A stretch of DNA of 64,000 nt from Bondarzewia mesenterica (taxonomy: Eukaryota > Basidiomycota > Agaricomycetes > Russulales > Bondarzewiaceae): assembly GCA_004802705.1 (NCBI GenBank), contig SGPL01000060.1, forward strand, positions 29,111 through 93,110. The letters run 5' to 3'. The notes beneath the pieces were generated by a model that saw nothing but the letters and a program-made list of their open reading frames with translations, made no database searches and had not been told where the DNA came from. This document shows positions 12,036-22,440 of this stretch, piece after piece. The translations under genes and the position numbers were made by a program. The number at the start of each line of letters is the position of its first letter. Positions within the stretch are counted from its first letter, which is position 1.

Positions 12036-14266
12036 TCACTTTTCAACTTGACTTTTCTCTCGCCTCGCCATCCCCTCCTGTTCGGCTCCTTTCTTTCCCA
12101 GATCCTCTTCGATATTCTTCTTTTTCCTGCCCTCTAATATATCGAGCTTCGAATTTCCGGAAGAAATCGCCTTCCCCAACTCTTCCGATTCTTTTACTGT
12201 ATCCGCCACCTTTTTCTTCCCCTTGGAGAAGATTACTGATTGACGCTTCTTGAACTTTGCTAGATGCTCGATTCTGTCGCTATTCAGTCTGAGGCGAGCA
12301 AACGTTGAGCAACGCACGTACAGCCATAACGCAGATTCAGCCTTGCTCGTCTCGACCTTGTCCATATTAACTCCACGTCGTTCTAGGACATCCAAGAAGG
12401 ATCGAAAATGCTTTTCAAACACGGTCAGCATTGCATAAGTCGAGGAAACGTTCAAATTTGCGTACGTCAATCGATGTCCTGGTGTCCGGTCAATCCAGCA
12501 TATAGACATCCGACGACTGTTGAGTGCAGACTCACCTGTAATGACCAGAAAGTGGGGAGAGGGTATGTATTATACCATCCTTTACCGAGATCAGACCCGC
12601 AGATGTTACTAGTCCTCCAGCGAGAAATGACGAATGCTGAAATTTCCCAGGTACTGCAAAGGCTTCATACAGCGCGACTTAATTATGGCATGCGATTCTT
12701 ACCTTTTATGCCTACGAACAAGTTGACTACAACAATAGCGTCAACCAGATGGATGCAATGAGAGGTCAATCTACGTTACAATTCTTATCCTGCACATTGA
12801 TGCTCATGTTTAGTAACATCAAAACCTTTACAACTTCTCACGTACCGCGACATATATCCAGGTATTTCTTTTGATAGTCTTGCGGAGCAATTGATCGACC
12901 ATACCATGAATTGTGAAATGACTCCGATGTGCCCTCGTTAACCTGCTCTTGCCTTTTGGCGCCCCGACATAATGCTTCACGGCATCTTGTGCCGCGGATG
13001 AGAGGGAACTGGACGAGGGTGACGATTGTCTGTCTCGCTGTTCTGATATATCTGGCTCATCCATAGAGACTATCCCCTCATCTCTACCTGCATCCTCCCA
13101 ATGCCCAGCTGAAGTATCGACGAGGCAGTCATTCCGAGCCCATCGCAGCTTGCCTTCAGAATCAATTTGAACGAGGTAGTTCAGACCTGCAATAGGCTAG
13201 GTGGATTCAACTCGCTTGATATGATGGAATCTGACGCACGTTGCTCTGCCGACAGATACCTGTAAGATATTTGATTCAATCAATCTGCTGTTAGTGGATG
13301 CACGGTATTACATAGCCTGCGTACACAATGCGCTGCACACAAAATATACGTTTATCAGTGTGGATGAAAGGCCGCACTTCAGGAACATGGCATACCTCTC
13401 GTTCCAACTGCTCCCTGGAGCATTCTTTCAAGGAAAGATCCTTGCCTTCGCCACGATCCAGCCTTAACGAGATACTTTATGGTCCTTTCAACCAGACATC
13501 AGTGATTGAATACGCACCATCTGAAGAAATTGTCCTGCGTATCCGAATCTACCCACCGCTTATGATAATACTATATTGACAGGTTTCCATCGTTATGGAT
13601 GATTCGCGGAGAGGGGATTAGCAGGAATCACCTTGACTGTTGAGGAAAGTCAGCAGCAGTAAAATAATCAATATGGCTGAGTTCGCTGACGGACGGTTTG
13701 ACCCATAACGGTGCCTCCTGCATATGGACGTTGAGTCGATCTTGGAGATGGACAGGCAGAGTCAGAAACTTGCCCATCGACAAGTTCTAACCAATGCTGC
13801 GTCTCCAACTGCTTGCGCATGGCTTCCGGGATATCTATGCCTTCATCCTGCAGCATTTTGTCTCCATCCTGCGCGCATGCGTGAAGAATAAACAACTGAA
13901 TTCTACGGATGGTGACCGAAGGCAACCGTAGACACACCTGCAATCTTTTTGTCATGACACCTGCCCGTCTCCACCGTGCCCTGCTTAAATTGCTGCCCTC
14001 TTCCGCAGCGGCATTGCTGGTCTATGGCATGATTCATTTAGATGCATTTAAGTAAAGGACAGGTATAAGCGCACATTCATTTCGACAGACAACAATGCGT
14101 CGTTCCAGCGCGTGTCCGGTGTTAGAAATTTGGATTTGACATCATTACCGCAACCTTCAGCGTGATTCCTGTCTCTCCAAATGCGCTGTGAACGCTCAGC
14201 TGCTTCCCTCTGAGCAAGATCCTCCTTGTCTTTGGAATCGCCTGTAAAATCATTTTGACGAGACAT
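12036..14266 (-). CDS. IQM-like (IQ-motif) conserved protein with micro-exons
   Basis: Related to the fungal proteins that resemble the plant IQM calmodulin-binding family; biochemical role unknown. From the ATG at 14266: REAAERSQRIWRDRN, DTRWNDALLSVEMN, RARWRRAGVMTKRLQ, then LETQHWLELVDG, then RHRYGSNLKYYHKRW. Further on are DNFFRWLDRGEG, CSREQLERE, LNYLVQIDSEGKLRWARND, GAPKGKSRLTR, LLRKTIKRNTWIYVA, DKNFNLFVGIK, FQHSSFLAGGLVTSAGLISV, LSPLSGHYRTSID, HFRSFLDVLERRGVNMDKV and LIEHLAKFKKRQSVIF. Phase-exact splicing needs a 5-nt exon (13632-13636), a 13-nt exon (12466-12478) and one GC-AG intron (13718-13773). With these the frame is intact to a stop at 12036. A start at 14311 cannot be excluded. 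Confidence 0.8.
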
Positions 14267-14875
14267 CCTGCATAGAGAGAAACTCAATTGATGAAGCTCA
14301 GTCCAGGACAACCGACAAGGTTGGTGCTCGCTGGTAGCAAGTCAAGAGTCCTTGCACAGGAATCGAGGGTCGGAGGCGGGCCGAGGGTTCATTTCATTCA
14401 ACACCAGTGATGTCACTCAAATCCACGACTCGATTCCGTTGAATTTCATTCTGCCAAAGTCCTGCTCCGAATTCTGCAAGTCCAGAGGGCAAAAAATCCA
14501 CAAAAATTGCGACTGTGTGATACAAGAGATCCCAGTGTGATAGTCATTAAGTATGTATGCATCGAGACACACCGTACTGCTTATGGTGCGGAGGTGGAGA
14601 GACAAGTAAGGAAGGTGGGAAACACTGTGAGGGAGAGATGCCGATATGTACTGTATTATGTAGAGAAACAAACAATGTGCGCCTGGTGGTAAAGATGCAT
14701 GTGGATATGGAGCAGAAATGAGGGCGAGGACAGATTGCACTTGGGTAAACGAGGGACAGTATCGAGATAGAAAGGGAGACAAAAGCAGATACAACCAACA
14801 AGACAAGGTGGAAACAGCAGATAGAGACTGAGATCGATGAAAGGAGTGATATGACATGAACGTCGGGGGAAAAAG
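14267..14875. other. Intergenic; IQM-like promoter and kinase 3'UTR
   Basis: A 146-codon minus frame (14417-14857) is open only because the strand is rich in pyrimidines. It is Ser/Leu-rich without a domain and fits the 3'UTR of the kinase gene. Confidence 0.5.
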
Positions 14876-16890
14876 TCAGTAGGAAGCGTCCTCTCTCGCT
14901 CCTTCTCTGATACTGAAGCCGTTAAATGACCACCCTGGGGGAAGGGCCAGATATGGGTGTTTTCGCAGTTCAGTGGCGGATGGGCGCTCGTCTGGATTAC
15001 TGCAGCCAGATATTATGTCAATGCAAGTAGGTATTAAAGCCAGAAAAAATCGTACACCGCAAAGCACTTCTTGCGGAAATCATCCGCCAATGCAGACAAA
15101 GTTATACTGGCTGGAATTGGAGGTGCTTGTTTTGAAGAATAGAGCTGTTTAAACGCAGTATGAGATACGACTCTCAGGTGGAGGTTGGAGATAGGTGCTC
15201 ACCTTGACGATAACGGCCATGGCTTCCTCCTTCCGCCATGGTCGCTCCCCAGCCCACATCTCCAGCACGACACAACCAACACTCCAGATATCAACCTTCG
15301 CATTGTACCCCCGCTTGCCGGTATTGACCACTTCCGGTGCCATCCAGAACACAGTCCCTTGCATGGCCGTAAGCACATTCTGTTCGTTGATATTATCTGT
15401 CCGCTTGGAGATGCCGAAGTCGGAAATCTTGCACACTCCTGTTTGCTCGACAAGGATGTTATCTGCTTTTAGATCCTACGCCACATTTCGTTGAGATGGT
15501 AAAACAGCAGGAAAATATGTTGTTGCGTACTCGGTGCAGGATATTCTTAGAGTGAAGGTACTCTAGCCCGCTGAGAATCTGCGTAGAAAACGATTTCGTC
15601 ACGTCTTCGTCGAATCTTCCGTACTTCCGCAAACAGCTTCCAACAGAACCACCAGGTACGTATTCCAAGAAACTGCATTAATAAGTCAGTAACGCATGCA
15701 GGGCAATTGAAAAATGACTGACATGCTCAGGAACGTAGGTGTCTCCTCGAAACCGAGGTACTGCACGATGTTGGGATGGTCCAAATCTTTCAGTGTCTCG
15801 CTTTCGAGCTTGAGAGCCTCCACCACGCTGACTTGACGCGAATCGTTTTTGTCACTCGCCGTCCGAGGGATCTCCACCTGCTTGACAGCAATCATCTCAC
15901 CGGTCGTGGCATTCAGCGCAAGATACACGCGTCCAAAATTGCCCTTTCCAATGAGTTCACCACGGACCCATTTGAAGATTGCTGCAACAGATATAGTCAG
16001 ACAAGAATATTAATCCGCGAGAGGTGAGAAACATACGTTTAGGAGCAGCTGCACCCGCAGTCGAGGGAGATTCGGGTGAGGAAGATGGTAGACCAGCCTT
16101 CATCTGCCCAGGCGTGACCTCCTCCACTCTACTGCCCCAAAGTTTAGTGCTCCTCTTCCTCAGCATGCTTGACGACGACTGCTGCATCCTTGATGATCGA
16201 TCAATCCGCTGTTTGTGCTCCTCAGCTACAACACGGATAGACTTCTTATGCTTAAAATGCTTGGCGTGCGGGTACGGCTGGGGGGTCGCAGGATAGTCCG
16301 TCGCAGTGGGCGACGTGCCTCCGGAACTCGCCTCAATGACAGGCTTGTCGAGATCATGTCCAGGAAAGAACTTTTCAAGTCTCTCGTATACATCTTCGGG
16401 ATTCGGACGTGATGCCCAGGACTGGTCTTCAAGGAAAGCATCTCCAGTCTCGTCTTTTGACGATTTCTTACTAGCCTTGGGTCGTTGGGAGCGAGAGCCC
16501 CAAGTCGAGAGAGGCGGGTCGGGTGGAGGGTTTTTGGGAGGCGGTGGGAAGTCCGCTGGTATAGCCGTGGTGTAGCTGTTAGAGCTCTTGGTCTGCGAAG
16601 CAGGCGAATTGGACTTAGAATCAATCTTGACAGTGAGGGGAGGACCGCGGCCAGAAGATCTTGGACGATCCTGCATAGGTGTTTGCCAGAGCGTCCCTGT
16701 GTCATCCTCGACCATGGGCGTCTGCCACAACGTCCCGCTTTCGCTCCACTCGTCTCCCCCGTCTGTGGAATGACTATCGGGTGTCGATGGGGTGGATGGT
16801 ACAGTATTAGAAGGTGGCGGGGTCGTGGTATGTCGAGTGGGAAGGGGTGGTGGCGGCGGTGGNGGCGGCGGTGGAGGTGGAGGCGGCGGC
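14876..16890 (-). CDS. BCK1: BCK1/Mkh1-type MAPKKK, joined in frame to ABP1 upstream
   Basis: A MAP kinase kinase kinase of the STE11/MEKK class, as in the fungal cell wall integrity pathway (Pkc1-Bck1-Mkk1-Slt2). A Ser/Pro-rich linker carries GTLWQTPM twice and [48 protein letters not shown] and [17 protein letters not shown]. The kinase domain starts [20 protein letters not shown], with the Lys in [11 protein letters not shown], then [44 protein letters not shown] and [19 protein letters not shown]. It ends [27 protein letters not shown] and a short tail to 14876. All catalytic residues are present. The long N-terminal half usual for Bck1 is absent; the frame instead runs upstream into a polyproline tract and ABP1 with no start codon between 16730 and 16890. 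It may be a genuine fusion or an assembly collapse. Confidence 0.88.
16842..16890. repeat. Polyproline-coding GGN repeat with an unresolved base
   Basis: A GGTGGCGGC-type tract that on the minus strand encodes about 15 prolines. Base 16863 is N. It is exactly where the ABP1-like and BCK1-like parts meet, so it is the natural place for an assembly collapse or for unequal recombination. Confidence 0.8.
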
Positions 16891-16960
16891 TGATGTCGTG
16901 AAGTTCATGTTAGTATCCCGACGCCAATTCAAAAGATAGGAAACGAGTGGGAAACGCACA

Positions 16961-18497
16961 GCCGCTTCCTCTTCTTGGGGCTCCGGCTCCGGCTCATCAA
17001 GTACCTGACTGGCCAATGCGGCACCAGCAGCACCTACAGCTATTCCACCCGCAGCAGCTGAGACGGCACCGAACCTCCCCGGTGCGGAAGGAAGGACAGA
17101 TCGCGTAGTAGCGACCGCGGGGGATGGGCGGCTGAACGAAGAGACAGAGACCACCGGCGTGGCCTGGAAACTTGCCTCGCGACTGCGCTGTTCTTCTTCC
17201 CCTTCCCTCCTCTTCGCAAGAGCCTGACGTTCGCTCCACGTCAATTTCTTCCCGCCTATCGCTGAAGGACGAGGGCCCGGAGGAGGCGACGCCGCCGCTG
17301 CCGCTTGTTCCATGGCGGCGAAAGGATTCTTGAGCTTCTTCGGCGTTGGGAGCGATACGGGAGTATACGCAGTGCCCTGATGCCCGCGATATCAGGCATA
17401 CTAGTCAGAAGGTGATCGTCGTAGATGAGTACAGAGGACGTACCACAGGCCCAATGCGGTCCTCTTCTGCGGGCTTAGTCGGTACGTTGGAAGATATGAC
17501 GGCAGCGGGGGGGCGTCGACCGCACAATCGGTGGTGTTTGTGTTTGCGGTCTAGGTGCCGAGATCACGGGCGGTCTTTGAGCAGCCGGCGGAGGCGGAGG
17601 GAGGGTAGCAGCAGCGAAATCGTCGTCCCATGCTCCTGCCGGGGCTCTTCCCGCACCACCTGCAGTGAAGGGCTTGGACGCTGCGGCAGTAGGAGTCGGT
17701 CGCGGCGCGCTTGGCATGAGAGGCTTCGGAGCGGAGGCGGGGGAAGGCGTCGCATCGCGCCTGAGCGCCGCGAGATCGACTTTGCCAACGGGGGTGTAGT
17801 TCGTGCCAACTGGTGCGATGGGTTCGAATTTGCGTGTTTGTTCCTTCTGGAAGGAGTAGCTCGCGCCGGATGCCGATTCGACTCGCGACATGATGAAGGC
17901 GGGGGTGACATCGGACTGAGCGATGTTAAGTTGTCATGAAGTACCAAAAAAGGGTATGTATCTAGTGAGAAATCTGCTGGATAGGGGATAGACATACCTC
18001 GTTCCGTGCACTGATGACAACGTGTGCTCCGTGGAGGAATCGCGCAACGACGGACGAATGGCTGTGGAAGAGCCCTTTCTTGGCCACGGGCACGCCATCC
18101 CCACACCAATTAATCTGCACGAACTTGGGAAGTTGACTCTGCGAGGCTGAGTTCAGTCTCCTTCACACACATTGGGAGCCTATGCGGTAAAAGTCGGCTC
18201 CGATCATATTCGCTACTCACATTCGGATCCGTCACTCGGACGAACGCATATTGTATTCTGTTAATCAAAGTGAGCAGTTACTGCATGACATCGAAATGGG
18301 GGGTAAGTTGGGCTTTACCTCCCATCCGAAAACTCCTCTTCAAGCTCTTCCAACCCACCATCGCCTGTGGCCTGCACCTTGAGATCATTCGAGCCTTTGT
18401 CGTAGGTGAAGATGGCCCAATCAATCCCGCGCGCGTCTACGACTTCTTGGTATGCCTTCTTTATGTCAGGGCTAGACAAGTTGACCTGCAGAGACAT
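16961..18497 (-). CDS. ABP1: ABP1 (ADF-H actin-binding protein), N-terminal part without SH3
   Basis: Abp1 binds actin filaments with an N-terminal ADF-homology domain and links them to endocytic proteins with C-terminal SH3 domains. The ATG at 18497 starts MSLQVNLSSPDIKKAYQEVV; the ADF-H continues WAIFTYDKGSNDLKV, IQYAFVRVTDPNSQLPKFVQ, INWCGDGVPVAKKGLF and ARFLHGAHVVISARNE over several exons. Then come SRVESASGASYSF, FEPIAPVGTNYTPVGKVDL, a Pro/Ala-rich stretch, GTAYTPVSLPTPKKLKNPF and GGKKLTWSERQALAKR. An acidic piece (PEPEPQEEEAA) ends the exon at 16961-16960. The intron 16891-16959 splices in phase to the polyproline tract of the kinase entry. No SH3 domain is found where Abp1 needs one. 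Identity of this half is sound; its end is not. Confidence 0.83.
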
Positions 18498-19526
18498 CGT
18501 CTTTAGAACAGACGATGTGCGTTGTAAGTAGTAGATGCGTAAACTAGAAGTTGTAAGTAAGTTACAGCTCACCCACCTCACCCCCACCTCCGAATTTCTT
18601 TTTCGGGAAGTCTGTTCCCGCGCGAGACGCGATGGCTCGACATTGGCTCAACAAGCCTTCAACTGCGAATTCAGGCTGAAATACCTTATCGTAAATACTT
18701 CTAAGCATTGCATGATATGAAATACAAAATCTGAACTCTCAAAATAGCATTTTGGGTATTTAATTAAAATTAAAATCAAGTGGAAAAGATTGCATGTAGA
18801 TACATGCCGGCGCCGAAAAGCCGTTATATTTAATTTAAATTGACCTTAGTGTATGAGCTAGTGGTGTAGTGGTAGGAGATGTATCTGTGACTGGTGATTA
18901 TGTCATACTCTTGCGTGGGGTTGGTAGTTCGAGTCCTCTTCGTGGCCTTTTATTGCCGTGTACTTAGTGTTTGCTTTTTTGCACTTTCAAGTCATTCGCA
19001 GGGCACGGAAATGTACTTTTAGTATCACCCACTGTTCCTTGATATCATTTTACTATTCATTAGACCTCCTGAGCCCTCCATATTTTGAGCAGAGGTGATA
19101 TTTCCAAATTTAGAAATTATTTCCCTTTTAGTTAATGTGCCACCGGGAACAAATATTTGGATTCGGAGGTGGGGGTGAGCAAGGGGGGCTAGAAAGTTGT
19201 AAGTAAGTTACGTCCGACACGACCGAAGCTGTGACGCGAGGGTTAGGGTTCATTGTTGTGTAATCGTGGAGGCAAGCTCCCGAGCATCGAGCATGCCTCC
19301 TTTCGATTAATCCTTTCGCAACTCTGTATGATAGCATCAATTTACATGGACTAGATTAACATCTCTTCATCATGCTGTACGTAGCCTCAGAGAAGAATTT
19401 TTCCATACATCTGTCACCTGAGCCTCGAGCCTGAGGTTACCGGAGGATGCCCATCGTGCGACTCTGACGGTCCCATTGTCTGCCTTTCTCTACAAGAGTC
19501 GTCCACTCGTAGAACGACCCCTCGCC
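18498..19526. other. AT-rich intergenic region, ABP1 promoter side
   Basis: Divergent starts of ABP1 (18497) and the first SRPBCC gene (19527). The middle (18,720-18,840) is AT-rich with TTAATTAAAATTAAAATC-like runs. Apart from a tRNA-like element at 18855-18947 I see no gene. Confidence 0.5.
18855..18947 (+). repeat. Degenerate tRNA-like element (possible SINE or tRNA relic)
   Basis: TGGTGTAGTGG at 18862-18872 fits the pol III A box, and AGTTCGAGTCC at 18926-18936 is one base from the B box, 53 nt further on. The acceptor ends (GAGCTAG and TCGTGGC) do not pair and the T stem has mismatches, so this is not a working tRNA. It is either a decayed tRNA or the head of a tRNA-derived SINE. Confidence 0.35.
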
Positions 19527-20168
19527 ATGTCTGACACCTCCAACCTCCCTCCTTTGGTTTCTGGTGGGGTTTTCTCTGTCAGTAGCTCTATCGACATTAC
19601 AGCTCCCATAGACAAGGTCTGGAGCGTCCTCTTGGCCTTTTCGTCCTACGGCGAATGGTGTGTCCTTTCCCTTCATTGCTGTATGTATTCGATATCAAAC
19701 ATCCACTCGCAGGAACCCATTTGTGTAAGATCCTCCAGTGTGGTATCCATTTCACTATGGATAGCTCACCTTTGCTGCAACAGTCGCCAGCAGACCGTGG
19801 TAGATGCGAAATCTAAGAACGCGCTACCCGACCAGACACCTAAAGAAGGCCAGCGCCTCATCATGAAAGTCCATATCCCGCCCACCATGGACGATTCCAA
19901 ATCTTTCCAGAATACCGAAGAACTCATCACACACGTCGACAACGCCAACTTCCGCGTCGCGTGGAAATACGCGACACTCCCTGAATGGCTTCTTCGGGCA
20001 GAGCGCTGGCAGACTCTGAGCGAGGCAGGACCTGGCAAGACGAAGTACGAGACGCGCGAGGTGTTTGGAGGGATTCTAGCGTATGTGATCAGGATGTTCA
20101 TGAGGAAGGGACTGGAAGAGGCTTTTGAGGGCATGGCAACGGCGCTGAAAAGCAGGTCTGAGCAGTGA
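19527..20168 (+). CDS. SRPBCC (START-like) protein, tandem copy 1
   Basis: A helix-grip ligand-binding fold of the polyketide cyclase/CoxG type, common in fungi and often of unknown ligand. I chose the ATG at 19527 (MSDTSNLPPL) because the copy-2 start aligns close to it. It continues SSSIDITAPIDKVWSVLLAF, SYGEW, an intron, NPFV, a second intron, then RQQTVVDAKS, QRLIMKVHIPPTMDD, VAWKYATLPEWLLRAERWQT and EVFGGILAYVIRMFMRKGLE, a C-terminal helix typical of the fold. It ends KSRSEQ at 20168. Both introns split codons at the same places as in the neighbour. No signal peptide. The frame is intact. Confidence 0.8.
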   Translation: MSDTSNLPPLVSGGVFSVSSSIDITAPIDKVWSVLLAFSSYGEWCVLSLHCCMYSISNIHSQEPICVRSSSVVSISLWIAHLCCNSRQQTVVDAKSKNALPDQTPKEGQRLIMKVHIPPTMDDSKSFQNTEELITHVDNANFRVAWKYATLPEWLLRAERWQTLSEAGPGKTKYETREVFGGILAYVIRMFMRKGLEEAFEGMATALKSRSEQ

Positions 20169-20608
20169 GTACTTCCAAGTTCCAATAGGGTGGTGAGCCT
20201 TCGTTTCCATGAGCGGTGCCTCTGGCGTACTGAGCTGTATTCTGATAGGTTCATTAAGCATGGAAGCTGAAGCTGGAGTCTTGTACGCGTCTCCGATCTC
20301 GTTCCGGTCTTGTGTGGTCTTGTGTTTATGCTTGTGCATCTGAATGATGATCGTGAAAGTCAAGGTTCGGAACGTCTCTTGCGTGAGCATGGGGATGATA
20401 TGGGTGATGTCGAAGACGCAAGCATTTGGAACTGTACCCTCGCACTCTCTGCTCGTTGACGCCGGGCTTCTCATGTACGAAAGTAAATAACCTTTTTCTT
20501 TAGCAGTCGTACACCCGCGGGATGACCGAGACAGATAGTCTTTAAAACCTCCTCCTTCTGGCACCTCCCACCACGTCATCTCCCTAAGTGCTCGCTGCCC
20601 AACTCACC
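20169..20608. other. Spacer between tandem SRPBCC genes
   Basis: 440 bp with no supported gene. It must carry the terminator of copy 1 and the promoter of copy 2. Confidence 0.5.
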
Positions 20609-21251
20609 ATGTCCAGCCTTGCATCTGCGTCGAGTGGTGTGTTCACTGTCACCGCATCGTCTCTAATCAACGCGACGACCGCGAATGTCTGGGGAGTGCT
20701 TCTCGATTTCCCATCTTATCACGAATGGTGCGTTTGCATGTCAGAATGTGGATCTTTGTCCGCACAACTCATGCCAGATTAACAACAAGGAATCCTTTCG
20801 TGTATGTCTGTCAATCTTTCATCATCTTAGATATGCTTCAACATCTTTTGTCTCCCACAGGCGCAGTCAGACAGTTGTTGATTCTTCGCACCGACCTCTC
20901 GATGACCAGACGCCCCAAGTCGGCTCTCTACTCTTCCTCAAAGTCCACATTCCACCCTCCTTCGATGACGATGTGCTCTATCAAACCTCCGACGAACTCG
21001 TCACGATACTCAGCAGCGACAATTACACCGCCGCATGGAGGTACCACACCCTTCCCGATGCACTGCTTAGTGCAGAGAGGATCCAGACATTGACAGAAAT
21101 TGACGGGTTCGTCAAGTACGAGGCGGCAGAGACATTTGGTGGTGTCCTGGCATACACGCTAGAGGCGACCTTGAAGGATGGGTTGCAAGCGTCGTTTGAG
21201 GCGCAGGCGCAGGCTTTGAAAAATCGCTCCGAATCGAGATCTGAGCAGTGA
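20609..21251 (+). CDS. SRPBCC (START-like) protein, tandem copy 2
   Basis: Paralogue of the gene just upstream. The ATG at 20609 (MSSLASASSGVFTVTASSL) follows a short leader. Matching blocks are ANVWGVLLDFPSYHEW, NPFV after intron 1, RSQTVVDSSH after intron 2, SLLFLKVHIPPSFDDD, AAWRYHTLPDALLSAERIQT and AETFGGVLAYTLEATLKDGL. It ends SESRSEQ at 21251. The two introns sit at the same codons as in copy 1, but the protein has changed at many positions, so the duplication is not recent. Ligand and role unknown; both copies look functional. Confidence 0.8.
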
Positions 21252-21663
21252 TTTTGTCAAACCTTGCGAACCTATCCGGTGTGCCTAACAATCACCGACT
21301 CTCTAAGTCGTTTACTTATCAACATCTGCACAGTTTAAGATATGCATCATCTGGATATTGTGGTTTCTATATCCCGCGTAGCTTGGGGTCACTACTCCCA
21401 GCTCCTAATGTATCTTCATATGCCCTTTCATCGGATTGAATCTTCCCGCACCAGCGACAAGACTATTGCCTTTTTCCAAATAATGGCTCTGTCTCCTAAT
21501 ATTGGTTATAGAGTCTGGTTGACGCCCCATATGCATAGGATAATGCCTATCTGACAATGTTGCAGATCTTCTGACAGACAAATCGAATCTTCGACACTTA
21601 TCATCGTGAGCGGATTACTCGTAATATATGTCTCATAGGGAATAAAATTAAAATAGGTACATT

Positions 21664-21737
21664 GGCCGACTAGCTCAGTTGGTTAGAGCGTCGTACTAAT
21701 AATGCGAAGGTCTTGGGTTCGATCCCCACGTTGGCCA
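21664..21737 (+). tRNA. tRNA-Ile(AAU)
   Basis: The acceptor stem GGCCGAC pairs with GTTGGCC, the D arm is GCTC/GAGC, and the anticodon stem TCGTA/TGCGA holds the loop CTAATAA, giving anticodon AAU. The B box is GGTTCGATCCC. CCA is not encoded. One weak pair sits at the outer T stem. No intron. Confidence 0.93.
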
Positions 21738-22440
21738 TTCGAATTTGATCTTCAATTTTTGTTGTGCGTAAAAAGTGAATCTTCAAGACTCTCCTATTGT
21801 CATCGTTTGCTCGTCCTTCTCCGACAATCTTTTATTTCTCTGCTTAACAACATCTGGATTGTCGCCCTTGTGAATCGTACATGGACCGATACACTTGTCA
21901 ATGGGCATCATATTGTATTTGAGTCTCGCTCGAATACTGAATGATAAGTGAGAAAGGTGAAAGAAAGTATAAGTTCTGAAGTTGACAGAGCCAGAATTCG
22001 TGAACATAAAGAAATAATATGGATAAACAAAGAAGAGAGATAAAGGAAGACGATTGACGCAAGTACGAGAGTCCAGAGGGATTAGATGAGTGGACAAACC
22101 AAGCGTCCACATTACAGTAGGATAGTCGGATACGTTATGAATAAAGCTATACTTTATGGTAAAATCTGGTGAGATCGTTGTAAATGGGACAAAATGCTGC
22201 AAGAAAGGAAATTGTGAGCACAGCGAAGAAAAAGGTCCGTTTGGGCATGAGCCTTATAATAAAGCATGGGTATGATCGTCGAGGAAAGGCGTCATAAATA
22301 TGAATGGACAAGGAAGAGCGACCTACAGACGTGTAATCAGTCGATGAGCCTGGAGGCAAAGCGACAGGTGCAGAGGCTTACGAAGCGCATTCTGACATCG
22401 CGCCAGCGCATATGTCGACGATCTGCCTTCGTATCTAAAA
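21738..22440. other. Intergenic
   Basis: Only short frames without familiar content; 3' flank of the Ser/Pro-rich gene that starts at 23327. Confidence 0.45.

Noticed and set aside
12408..12560. Apparent frameshift in the IQM-like gene near GGACACCAGGACATCG
   Set aside because: Explained fully by an intron ending CACCAG and a 13-nt micro-exon, so the gene is intact.
14417..14857. 146-codon minus-strand ORF upstream of the IQM-like gene
   Set aside because: Biased Ser/Leu/Pro composition from a pyrimidine-rich strand, no domain; fits the 3'UTR of the kinase gene.
16024..16901. Plus-strand ORFs (for example [12 protein letters not shown]) opposite the kinase linker
   Set aside because: Shadow frames of the proline/serine-rich coding strand.
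20076..20579. Minus-strand ORF opposite the first SRPBCC gene and spacer
   Set aside because: No domain, overlaps the 3' end of a well supported gene, looks like an antisense shadow.
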